Part shown: positions 28,168-39,058 of the stretch, piece after piece
How the letters are laid out: each line of letters begins with the position of its first letter
Numbering within the stretch: the first letter of the stretch is position 1
Made by a program: the position numbers and the translations under genes
Source: Rubripirellula tenax
GTDB lineage: Bacteria; Planctomycetota; Planctomycetia; Pirellulales; Pirellulaceae
Length of the DNA: 64,000 nucleotides
Assembly: GCF_007860125.1 (NCBI RefSeq)
Contig: NZ_SJPW01000008.1
Span: forward strand, 223,553-287,552
Direction: 5' to 3'
Notes under the pieces: generated by a model
The model's input: only the letters and a program-made list of their open reading frames with translations
Databases searched by the model: none
What the model was told of the DNA's origin: nothing

Positions 28168-29235
28168 TCAAAAATCGGAATCCCCGTCTTTGATTGACGA
28201 AACGATCGGATCCAACCAAGGAGACACATCGCCGTCGATTTCCAAGTCGATGGTGATCGCAACCAAAGGCTTGCCACCGATGCGATCGGTTCTCAACTTG
28301 ACCAAATCCTTGTGAGTACAAACGACTCGATCGATGGAATCGCCAAGGTCGCGGACCCACTGGCGAATCTCGGCAACGACCTCGGAAGAATAGGTGTCGT
28401 GATCGGGGAAGTGCTTCGATGCAATCACCGTTGCTTGGCACGACAACACTGTCTGCTCAAAAGCGTCCGGATTTCCGATCGCTGCAACCAAGGCAACACT
28501 CTGGCCCTCCAGCGATCGAATCGGTGATGTGAGATCTGGGAATTCCCGCAATCCGCTCGGTACGTGACGCGACCGAAGGACCGCTAAATTCGGCTTCACA
28601 CTTTTGATAAGGTTTTCGATTTCGGCTAACTTGGCTGCGTCCGCCGCATCGCATCGCGTCAGGATCACCAAGTCGGCCCTCGTCAGTCCGGTGATCGGCT
28701 CGCGAAGTAGACCACGGGGCAACAGATGCCCGTAACCAAACGGACACGTCGCATCGATCACGACGATGTCCAGATCGCGATGTAGACGGCGATGCTGAAA
28801 TCCGTCGTCCATCAGGATGACTTCGGCTTCGAGTTCTTCGACGACGATCCGCGCGGCTTCGACACGATCGGGGTTCTGAACGTGGGGAACGTCCGGGAGC
28901 CGATCATGCAGTTCAAGTGCTTCGTCGTTGACGTCGTTATCCCCACGGCCGTATCCGCGACTGATGATCATCACCCGTCGCCCGCGTGATCGAAACCACT
29001 TTGCCAAATAGCAAACGATGGGCGTCTTGCCGGTTCCGCCGGTCGTCAGGTTGCCGACGCTGATCACAGGCACCCCGGCCGCGTGCGTTTCCAGCTTGCC
29101 CGAATCGTACTGTCGATTGCGACGCTTGACCGCGATTGCGTAGGGAAATGATCCGACGCGCAGCACGCCGCGAGCCAGCATTGCCGCTGGCCCGCGTCGC
29201 TGGCCGCTCATGATCGATCGGAAATCCCACTTCAT
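28168..29235 (-). CDS. lpxK: tetraacyldisaccharide 4'-kinase
   Basis: Phosphorylates the 4' position of the lipid A disaccharide at the inner membrane in lipopolysaccharide synthesis. A 355-residue protein with the Walker A loop 'VISVGNLTTGGTGKTPIV' near residue 60, preceded by the amphipathic 'RNRQYDSGKLETHAAGVP' region, then 'ISRGYGRG', 'EVILMDDGFQHRRLHRDL' (Walker B-like and HRxxD-type catalytic region) and 'PRGLLREPI'. I chose the ATG at 29235 ('MKWDFRSIMSGQRRG'), which fits the family start; an upstream TTG at 29268 is also in frame. It is convergent with the glycosidase-sulfatase gene. Confidence 0.94.
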   Translation of the reverse strand: MKWDFRSIMSGQRRGPAAMLARGVLRVGSFPYAIAVKRRNRQYDSGKLETHAAGVPVISVGNLTTGGTGKTPIVCYLAKWFRSRGRRVMIISRGYGRGDNDVNDEALELHDRLPDVPHVQNPDRVEAARIVVEELEAEVILMDDGFQHRRLHRDLDIVVIDATCPFGYGHLLPRGLLREPITGLTRADLVILTRCDAADAAKLAEIENLIKSVKPNLAVLRSRHVPSGLREFPDLTSPIRSLEGQSVALVAAIGNPDAFEQTVLSCQATVIASKHFPDHDTYSSEVVAEIRQWVRDLGDSIDRVVCTHKDLVKLRTDRIGGKPLVAITIDLEIDGDVSPWLDPIVSSIKDGDSDF

Positions 29236-29290
29236 CCCGATACGATAACGTGCGATGGTCCGCCCCAACAGCGATCACCGATCGTCGTGA

Positions 29291-31624
<2,334 letters not shown>

Positions 31625-31683
31625 TGCGACGATGAAAGGCTCGCAACCTGGCTGCGGGCCGATTCAGAAAACGGGATCACTTG

Positions 31684-33756
31684 TTACTGAGCGCCGCCCC
31701 GTTTGGGGCGATATCCGGTGCTCTTTCGTTCGCGACGTTCCTTGACGCTTCCCTTCTTCTTGTCGGGCGCGCCGTCGGCTTTCGGGATCGTGTGGACGTA
31801 GTCTCCGCGGAATCGTTTGTTAGCGTCTTCGCGGCGCCGATGCTGAGCCTCTTTGGGCGGCTTCGACGGGATCAAGCATTCACACCCGTCGCCCACCAAG
31901 TCCATGCGGCCGACCGAACGCAGTGCCTCGCGGACTTCGAAGTAATTCTCGGGCTTGAAGAACTGCATCAGTGCCCGTTGCATCTTGCGTTCTTTCATTG
32001 CCTTGGCGATGTACACCGGTTTTTTCGTGAACGGGTCCATTTCGGTGTAATACATCGTCGTCGCGACGTCCAACGGCGCCGGAATGAAGTCTTGAACCGC
32101 GTCCGGCTTGTAACCGTTTCGTTTCAAAAACAGCGCCAACTCGATCATCGCGGACACGTCGCTGCCGGGGTGCGAAGCGATGAAGTAGGGCACAATGAAC
32201 TGCTTCTTGCCGACCCGTTCGGATTCTTGATTGAACACTTCGGTGAAGTGCTCGAAGTCGTCGTTTTTGGGTTTGCGCATCTTGTTCAGCGTCCCAGCAT
32301 CGACATGCTCAGGCGCAACCTTCAGTTTTCCGCCGACATGGTGGGCGGTCAATTCTTTCAGGTATTCGGGCGACGTCCGAGCCAAGTCCATGCGAATGCC
32401 GCTGGCGACGAGGACCTTTTTCACGCCGGGGATCGCACGAGCTTCTCGCATCAATTCGATGACCGGCGTGTGGTCGACGCCAAGGAGTTTGCAGATTTTG
32501 GGGTGAACGCACGACTGACGCCGGCAAACGGCTTCGACTTCCGGCTTGGTACATTGCATATGATACATGTTGGCGGTCGGTCCGCCGATGTCGCTGACCA
32601 CACCAGTGAACGACTTGTCTTCGGTCATCTTCGTGATCTCGGTCAGCACCGACTGTTTGCTTCGCGATTGGATGATACGACCTTGGTGGGCCGTGATGCT
32701 GCAGAACGTGCAACCACCGAAACAGCCTCGCATGATCGTGACCGAGTTCTTGATCATCTCGTAGGCGGGAATCTTCTCGGTGTAACTGGGGTGCGGTTGA
32801 CGCGTGTAGGGCAATCCGTAAATCGCGTCCATCGCCGCTTCGCTGATTGGCATCTGGGGCACGTTACAAACGACCGTTTGGGTGCCGTGCCGCTGGAATA
32901 TCTTGCGAGCGTTGTGGGGATTGGTTTCATTGTGAATGATCCGCGTCGCTTCGGCAAAGTCCAACTTGTTGCCAAGCACGGCTTCGTACGACGGGATCTC
33001 CATCGCGTCGTCGGGGATCGATTCGGAAGCGCCTAGCAAATATGCGGCGCCTCGCATGTCGCGTAGGTCCTTCACTGATTCGCCCGCTTCAAGACGTCGC
33101 GCGATTTCGACGATCGCGTTTTCTCCCATCCCAAAGCCGACCAAGTCCGCCTTGCTGTCCATCAGAATGCTGCGTTTCACCTTGTCCGACCAATAGTCAT
33201 AATGAGCCAACCGACGCAGCGATGCTTCGACGCCGCCGGCGATCACGGGGACACCCTTGTAGGCCTCGCGGGCACGTTGACAGTAGGACAGCGTTGCCCG
33301 GTCGGGCCGCAAACCGATGCGGCCGCCTGGCGAATACGCGTCGTCGTTGCGAACTTTCTTGTTGGCCGTGTAGTGATTGATCATCGAGTCCATGTTGCCG
33401 GCGCTGATGCCGAAAAACAGCCGTGGACGACCAAACTCTTTCCAAGCGTCACAGTTTCGCCAATCCGGTTGGCTGATGATGCCGACTCGGTAACCGGCGG
33501 CTTCCAAGACACGTCCCAAGATCGCCATCGCGAAACTGGGATGGTCGATGTAGGCATCACCGGTAACAAACACGATGTCTAGTTCGTTCCAACCGCGTTT
33601 CCTTGCTTCCTTCATCGTCATCGGCAGCGGATCGGCCGCCAAAGGGCCGGTGGGTGTGCGCCCGCCCGCCGTCAAGTTCGACAAATAGTCTCGCGACATA
33701 GCGGGGGCCAAGGCGGCAGCGGCGTCGATGGGATCGTTGATGACGGGAAGTTGCAT
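31684..33756 (-). CDS. YgiQ family radical SAM protein
   Basis: A 690-residue UPF0313/YgiQ-type radical SAM protein. The N-terminal cobalamin-binding-like domain is followed by 'GVPVIAGGVEASLRRLAHYD' and by the iron-sulfur motif CFGGCTFCS (C-x3-C-x2-C) near residue 349, with 'VVSDIGGPTANMYHMQC' and a cluster 'CRRQSCVHPKIC' downstream. The C-terminal tail is basic (KKKGSVKERRERK). The reaction is not established. The start ATG is followed by 'MQLPVINDPID'. It is convergent with the icd gene and divergent from the decarboxylase gene. Confidence 0.92.
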   Translation of the reverse strand: MQLPVINDPIDAAAALAPAMSRDYLSNLTAGGRTPTGPLAADPLPMTMKEARKRGWNELDIVFVTGDAYIDHPSFAMAILGRVLEAAGYRVGIISQPDWRNCDAWKEFGRPRLFFGISAGNMDSMINHYTANKKVRNDDAYSPGGRIGLRPDRATLSYCQRAREAYKGVPVIAGGVEASLRRLAHYDYWSDKVKRSILMDSKADLVGFGMGENAIVEIARRLEAGESVKDLRDMRGAAYLLGASESIPDDAMEIPSYEAVLGNKLDFAEATRIIHNETNPHNARKIFQRHGTQTVVCNVPQMPISEAAMDAIYGLPYTRQPHPSYTEKIPAYEMIKNSVTIMRGCFGGCTFCSITAHQGRIIQSRSKQSVLTEITKMTEDKSFTGVVSDIGGPTANMYHMQCTKPEVEAVCRRQSCVHPKICKLLGVDHTPVIELMREARAIPGVKKVLVASGIRMDLARTSPEYLKELTAHHVGGKLKVAPEHVDAGTLNKMRKPKNDDFEHFTEVFNQESERVGKKQFIVPYFIASHPGSDVSAMIELALFLKRNGYKPDAVQDFIPAPLDVATTMYYTEMDPFTKKPVYIAKAMKERKMQRALMQFFKPENYFEVREALRSVGRMDLVGDGCECLIPSKPPKEAQHRRREDANKRFRGDYVHTIPKADGAPDKKKGSVKERRERKSTGYRPKRGGAQ

Positions 33757-33966
33757 GAAATCGGACGTCGGGAGTGTTTTTGGGTCGGCAGGTGCAGCGA
33801 GAACAACTTTAGCGCCTCATTGTAGGGCTATTAAAAGCGTTTGATAGCGTGAAAACGACGGTTTTCAGTGCCGGCAAACCGGTGGCCAAGATTTGATCTC
33901 ATCTTTGAAGGTCGGGGCCAAGAACGTAAACTTCCGCTGCTGCCCTAAATCAACCAAAGGATTCGC

Positions 33967-36291
33967 ATGAAATTTCGCTTCCCGATTCTGATCATTGACG
34001 AAGACTACCGCTCGGAAAATACGTCGGGGCTGGGCATTCGTGCGCTCGCCGAAGCAATGGAGGGAGAGGGGGCTGAAGTGATCGGGGCGACCAGTTACGG
34101 GGACCTATCGCAATTCGCTCAACAGCAATCTCGCGCGTCGGCTTTCATTTTGTCGATCGACGACGAAGAAGTGATGTCGTCGGATGAAGAGGAAGGCCCC
34201 GCGATTGGAAAGCTGCGTGAGTTCATTCAAGAAATTCGCTTTAAGAACAACGACATCCCGATTTTTCTGTACGGCGAAACCAGAACGTCGGCGCACATTC
34301 CCAACGACATTTTGCGGGAATTGCACGGCTTCATTCACATGTTCGAAGACACGCCGGAATTCGTCGCCCGGCACATTTTGCGTGAAGCTCGATCGTACAC
34401 CGATGGTCTGGCACCACCGTTCTTTCGAGCACTGTTGGATTACGCTCGCGACGGGTCGTATTCGTGGCACTGTCCGGGGCACTCGGGCGGCGTAGCGTTT
34501 TTGAAGAGCCCCGTCGGCCAGATGTTTCACCAATTCTTTGGCGAGAACATGTTGCGTGCTGACGTATGTAACGCCGTCGAAGAGCTCGGCCAGTTGCTAG
34601 ACCACACCGGTCCGGTGGCAGCATCGGAGCGGAATGCGGCCCGCATTTTCAACGCTGACCATTGTTTCTTCGTCACCAACGGAACATCCACATCGAACAA
34701 GATGGTTTGGCACTCGACCGTCGCGTCGGGCGACATCGTGGTCGTTGACCGCAACTGCCACAAATCGATTTTGCACTCGATCATCATGACGGGTGCCGTG
34801 CCGGTATTCTTGACGCCGAAACGGAACCACTTCGGGTTGATCGGGCCGATCCCGCTTGAAGAATTCCTTCCCGAGAACATCCAGAAGAAGATCGACGCCA
34901 ACCCGTTCGCCCGCGCGGTTCAAGAAGCCAATCCGGGACGGAAACCGCGAATCCTGACCATCACGCAAAGCACTTACGACGGCATCGTCTACAACGTCGA
35001 AATGCTGGAGGAGTTGCTGGACGGAAAAATTGGCACGCTGCATTTTGACGAGGCATGGTTACCGCACGCGACATTCCATGATTTTTACCGCAACATGCAC
35101 GCGATCGGCCGCGACCGACCGCGATGCGAAGAATCGATGGTCTTTGCGACGCACTCGACCCACAAGCTGCTGGCGGGGATCTCGCAGGCTTCGCAAATTC
35201 TGGTCAAAGAACCAAAAAATCAGAAACTGGATCGCCATATCTTTAACGAGGCGTATCTGATGCATACGTCCACGTCGCCCCAGTACGCGATCATCGCGTC
35301 GTGCGATGTCGCCGCAGCGATGATGGAGCCACCGGGTGGCACTGCGCTGGTCGAGGAATCCATCTTGGAAGCCCTGAACTTTCGCCGGGCCATGCGAAAA
35401 GTCGATGCCGAGTGGGGCGACGATTGGTGGTTCCAAGTGTGGGGGCCCGACGAGATTCCCGAGCACGGCATCGGCGAGCAGAGCGATTGGATCTTAAAGG
35501 CCGACGACGAATGGCACGGCTTCGGGCACCTAGCCGACGGATTCAACATGCTGGACCCGATCAAGGGTACGGTCATCACACCGGGCTTGAATCTGCACGG
35601 CCAGTTCGCCGAGACCGGCATTCCTGCTTCGATTGTTACACGGTACTTGGCCGAGCACGGCGTCATCGTCGAAAAGGCGGGTCTGTACTCGTTCTTTATC
35701 ATGTTCACGATCGGCATCACCAAAGGCCGCTGGAACACGCTCGTCAGCGCCCTTCAACAGTTTAAAGACGATTACGACAAGAATCTTCCGATGTGGAAAA
35801 TCTTGCCGGAATTCGCGGCTAAGTTTCCCAAGTATGAATCGGTGGGCCTGAGAGACCTTTCGCACGCGATTCACGATACGTACAAGCAAAGTGATATCGC
35901 ACGGGTGACCACGGAAATGTACTTGTCCGAGATCACACCCGCGATGTTGCCATACGTCGCGTACGACAAGATGACGCACCGTGAAATCGATCGTGTCGAG
36001 ATCGACGACCTGCTCGGTCGCGTCACGGCGGTCCTGCTGACGCCCTACCCGCCGGGCATCCCGTTGCTGATCCCTGGCGAGTGTTTCAATCAAACGATCA
36101 TCGAATACTTGCAGTTCGCAAGAAAGTTCAACGAACGCTTCCCAGGATTTGAAACTGATATCCATGGGTTGGTCACAGAAACAGTCAATGGAGTTCGCAA
36201 ATACCATGTCGACTGTATTCGCACCAAACCGGACCAAGAACTCGAGCAAAACACGGCATCGGCGGTCAAGAACTTGGTTGCGACGAACTAG
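33967..36291 (+). CDS. Orn/Lys/Arg decarboxylase, PLP-dependent
   Basis: A 774-residue fold-type I decarboxylase. It has an N-terminal receiver-like wing domain ('FPILIIDEDYRSENTSGLGI', residues 4-130), the PLP domain with 'YSWHCPGHSGGVAFLKSPVG', 'NADHCFFVTNGTSTSNKMVW', 'LHFDEAWLPHATFH' and the cofactor-binding Lys400 in 'FATHSTHKLLAGISQ', and a C-terminal domain ('YPPGIPLLIPGE'). This matches the inducible-type arginine/lysine/ornithine decarboxylases; substrate specificity cannot be told by eye, arginine being the usual annotation for this subgroup. It would supply polyamine precursors. AAAGGA lies at 33956-33961, 5 bases before the ATG. Confidence 0.92.
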   Translation: MKFRFPILIIDEDYRSENTSGLGIRALAEAMEGEGAEVIGATSYGDLSQFAQQQSRASAFILSIDDEEVMSSDEEEGPAIGKLREFIQEIRFKNNDIPIFLYGETRTSAHIPNDILRELHGFIHMFEDTPEFVARHILREARSYTDGLAPPFFRALLDYARDGSYSWHCPGHSGGVAFLKSPVGQMFHQFFGENMLRADVCNAVEELGQLLDHTGPVAASERNAARIFNADHCFFVTNGTSTSNKMVWHSTVASGDIVVVDRNCHKSILHSIIMTGAVPVFLTPKRNHFGLIGPIPLEEFLPENIQKKIDANPFARAVQEANPGRKPRILTITQSTYDGIVYNVEMLEELLDGKIGTLHFDEAWLPHATFHDFYRNMHAIGRDRPRCEESMVFATHSTHKLLAGISQASQILVKEPKNQKLDRHIFNEAYLMHTSTSPQYAIIASCDVAAAMMEPPGGTALVEESILEALNFRRAMRKVDAEWGDDWWFQVWGPDEIPEHGIGEQSDWILKADDEWHGFGHLADGFNMLDPIKGTVITPGLNLHGQFAETGIPASIVTRYLAEHGVIVEKAGLYSFFIMFTIGITKGRWNTLVSALQQFKDDYDKNLPMWKILPEFAAKFPKYESVGLRDLSHAIHDTYKQSDIARVTTEMYLSEITPAMLPYVAYDKMTHREIDRVEIDDLLGRVTAVLLTPYPPGIPLLIPGECFNQTIIEYLQFARKFNERFPGFETDIHGLVTETVNGVRKYHVDCIRTKPDQELEQNTASAVKNLVATN

Positions 36292-36304
36292 TACAGCGTC
36301 GCAC

Positions 36305-37453
36305 CTAAGACGTGGGATAGGCTTCCAGTTCGGCCGCGGCCAAGTGCGCGACCCAAGACTTCAACCGCGGCCATTCGCTGCTATCTAGGCTGTTGCTGAT
36401 CAGATCTTCGCGATGGATGGTGACTCCCGATCCGTCACCAAATTCGGCCGTGATCGTTTCATCCTGAAGTCGCACACGTTTGGCTTCGTTCCAAAAAACT
36501 TGCCAGTGGCTCCCCGGCAAAAAACCACACACCCCATCCTCGGTGATCCAACCACGCATCAGCATTCGATAGGGCTGCGGCGCCGCACGTGCGTATTCGC
36601 TCTGCCCGATCACACCGACGGCGATTGGGAACAGTGCGATCAAGACGATCGCGAAAATATCGACTGACCAGAAAAACAACAGCACGCAAACGGCGTAACC
36701 AAAAACTTGGAGCCCGTTGTAGTACATGATCCGCCGCCGTTCCTCGTGCGTCAGCGGAGGCTTCGTCGGAACAACGCTTTGAAACCCGACGGCTCCCTTC
36801 GGCATCGTCGCCCAATCGACGATTGCTCGGCAAGTCGAAGGTTCGACAGCCTGCGATCGGATGCGTTTGACCCAAGCAGAAACAGCTTCACGCGAATACC
36901 CGTCGATGCAGTTGTGGGGAATCGCGATCGTACATGCTTCTTCACGCGTCCAAGCTAACCGGATCCCACGCTCTCTAACCGCAACTTTCCCGAAGGCTGC
37001 CCACGAAATTTGATAGTCGGGAACTTCGGCGTGGCCGTCGCACGTCAAACCGTATGCGTCGAGATATCCGTGGATCGGCCCAACGAGCCCCGGCGATTTC
37101 TTGACCAAACGCTTGGCCCGAGATCGACTGCTCAGTAGCCAATTGACTGCGGCCAGCGCACTCGACATTGCAAGAAACATGCCCAACACGGCTAAAATTA
37201 CCTGTGGATCATCGCGGCCCATCCACACGCCGGCCACGACCAAAACGGCAAAGAAGCCGATCGCCAACACGCAAACCCCTTGGAACACTCGCATGATCCA
37301 CGGCACTTCGATCAGCGCAACGAGGTCTTCGAAAGTCACGTCACCGTGCAACGCGATTCGATCCAACGCGTTCGTTTCAACGCGTGAAATGTCCGCGGTC
37401 GGCGGGCGATAGGGATTGTGACTCGGTTGCATGACGGGCTCCTGATCCGCCAT
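36305..37453 (-). CDS. membrane protein with two YcxB-like domains
   Basis: A 382-residue protein from the ATG at 37453 (GGAGGG upstream); an earlier in-frame start would overlap the divergent PrsW gene. It has two paired membrane hairpins (about residues 56-80 and 85-104, then about 254-285) and after each a soluble segment resembling YcxB-like domains ('YLDAYGLTCDGH...ISWAAFGKVAVRE' and 'RGWITEDGVCGF...VFWNEAKRVRLQ'). It is an internally duplicated protein of unknown function. Divergent from the PrsW-family gene. Confidence 0.72.
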   Translation of the reverse strand: MADQEPVMQPSHNPYRPPTADISRVETNALDRIALHGDVTFEDLVALIEVPWIMRVFQGVCVLAIGFFAVLVVAGVWMGRDDPQVILAVLGMFLAMSSALAAVNWLLSSRSRAKRLVKKSPGLVGPIHGYLDAYGLTCDGHAEVPDYQISWAAFGKVAVRERGIRLAWTREEACTIAIPHNCIDGYSREAVSAWVKRIRSQAVEPSTCRAIVDWATMPKGAVGFQSVVPTKPPLTHEERRRIMYYNGLQVFGYAVCVLLFFWSVDIFAIVLIALFPIAVGVIGQSEYARAAPQPYRMLMRGWITEDGVCGFLPGSHWQVFWNEAKRVRLQDETITAEFGDGSGVTIHREDLISNSLDSSEWPRLKSWVAHLAAAELEAYPTS

Positions 37454-37489
37454 GATAATCGAACTCCCTCCACCAAACGTCGGACCATC

Positions 37490-39049
37490 ATGACTTGGCA
37501 GCACTGGCTACGCGTAAAGACTCAAGACCCGACCTTTCTTTGGACCATGACGTTGTCCATTTTGGTGACAGGTGTGGCAGCGGGTTGGCTGGCTCAATTC
37601 GCACCGAAATCGAAAAACGTCGACTCGAAGTCAATTCACGATGCAATCGCGATGGGATGGGAATCTCCCGACGACCTAACATCGTGGCTACAAGCGATGG
37701 ACGACGACGTTCCGTTTGACTTTCGGTTGGTCGCCATTTCGCATCTTGAACTCGACGACGATCAGTCCGCCGCGTGGAGCGCCGTTGACCTAACGTCCGG
37801 TTCAACCCAACGGGGTATCGCAAGCCAATTGTTACTCAGCATCGCTCTTGGAAAACCAACACCTCAACTCGATCAGATGGCCAATACCGCCCCGGCCACC
37901 CGTCACGCCAATCAAGCGATCGGGGCCCTTCATTTGAGTCAACGATCGTTCGGAACAGCGGGCAAGTATTTTGAACGCGAAGGTTTGTTTGAAGATGCCG
38001 AAATCGCACGGCAATTTGCATTGGACGTCTATGGGGCGGCCAATGATTCGGCTGCGATTGAGCGACTCGCGAAACTGCCGCCGTATGCGCCGCTGATCTC
38101 GCCGAGCGAGCGACTGTTAATCGCGGAATCGAATCGTGACTGGACGGAGATCTTTCGCGTGATCGTGCCCCTTACCGCAGAACGATTCAAGCAGGGCTTC
38201 GCGACATTGCTTGCGATCATCGCGGGCATCGGATGGTTCGTTTTAGCGGCGAGAATGGGTCGGGCGGGAACACGCGAGGGAGCGAGGCTTTGGTTGTGCG
38301 GACTGGCGATCGTGATGGGTGGACTCAGCATCCCCGTCACCAGCTTGGTCAACATTTGGCAAGAACTCGATTGGGGAATCACCGAAAGCAATGACTTGAT
38401 CGAAGGCATCAAGTTCTACGTTTTGGGCGTCGGCTTTCGCGAAGAGTTCGCAAAACTGTTGATGCTGTTGCCGTTGATGCCAATCATCGTGCGACGGCGA
38501 AGTCCGATCGAAGCCTTGATCGTTTCCGCTTGCGTCGGTCTGGGTTTCGCGATCGTCGAAAACATGGGCTACTTTGCCCGCAGCAGCAGTACCGATTCGA
38601 TGGGACGCTTTTTAACCGCCAACTTTGCACACATGTCGATGACGGGTTTGATCGGGCTGTCGTTCGCAAGGTTCTTCTGGAAAAAGCAAGACATCAGTCA
38701 CGCTTTATTGACGTTTCTTTTGGTGATGCTGGCCCACGGTTTTTATGACGCAACGATCGCCGTCCCGGGGCTTCAGGACTTGAGCATCGCAGGCACGATC
38801 ATTTTCATCCTTCTTGCCTACGCGTTTTTCCACGAAGTCCGATCCGAATACCAACAGACGCCGGAAACGATCAGCCTAACAGCGTCGTTTCTATTCATCG
38901 TTTCGATGCTGACCGCGATCACCTTTGTTTACGTCAGTTGGCGGATGGGATTCGCCGCAAGCGTAACCCTGCTAGCCGTCGACGTGCTCGGGCTTGGCGT
39001 GATGGTCTACATGTACTTGCGTGAAATGCCCAATTCGCTGATTCATTGA
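37490..39049 (+). CDS. PrsW family intramembrane metalloprotease
   Basis: A 519-residue protein. An N-terminal membrane segment and a soluble alpha-helical, TPR-like region (about 70-215, 'AIGALHLSQRSFGTAGKYFE') precede eight or so membrane helices. The PrsW active-site pattern is visible: 'VGFREEFAKLLMLLP' (Glu-Glu), 'GLGFAIVENMGYF' (Glu), 'FAHMSMTGLIGLSF' (His) and 'LAHGFYDATI' (His and Asp). PrsW proteases cut anti-sigma factors within the membrane; the target here is unknown. Start taken at 'MTWQHWL'; the divergent YcxB-like gene starts 36 bases away, so the two share a promoter region. Confidence 0.88.
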   Translation: MTWQHWLRVKTQDPTFLWTMTLSILVTGVAAGWLAQFAPKSKNVDSKSIHDAIAMGWESPDDLTSWLQAMDDDVPFDFRLVAISHLELDDDQSAAWSAVDLTSGSTQRGIASQLLLSIALGKPTPQLDQMANTAPATRHANQAIGALHLSQRSFGTAGKYFEREGLFEDAEIARQFALDVYGAANDSAAIERLAKLPPYAPLISPSERLLIAESNRDWTEIFRVIVPLTAERFKQGFATLLAIIAGIGWFVLAARMGRAGTREGARLWLCGLAIVMGGLSIPVTSLVNIWQELDWGITESNDLIEGIKFYVLGVGFREEFAKLLMLLPLMPIIVRRRSPIEALIVSACVGLGFAIVENMGYFARSSSTDSMGRFLTANFAHMSMTGLIGLSFARFFWKKQDISHALLTFLLVMLAHGFYDATIAVPGLQDLSIAGTIIFILLAYAFFHEVRSEYQQTPETISLTASFLFIVSMLTAITFVYVSWRMGFAASVTLLAVDVLGLGVMVYMYLREMPNSLIH

Positions 39050-39058
39050 ACCGACTGT

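Noticed and set aside
31681-33036. A 451-codon open frame on the plus strand
   Set aside because: It is the exact antisense of the YgiQ radical SAM gene, whose motifs are conserved on the other strand.
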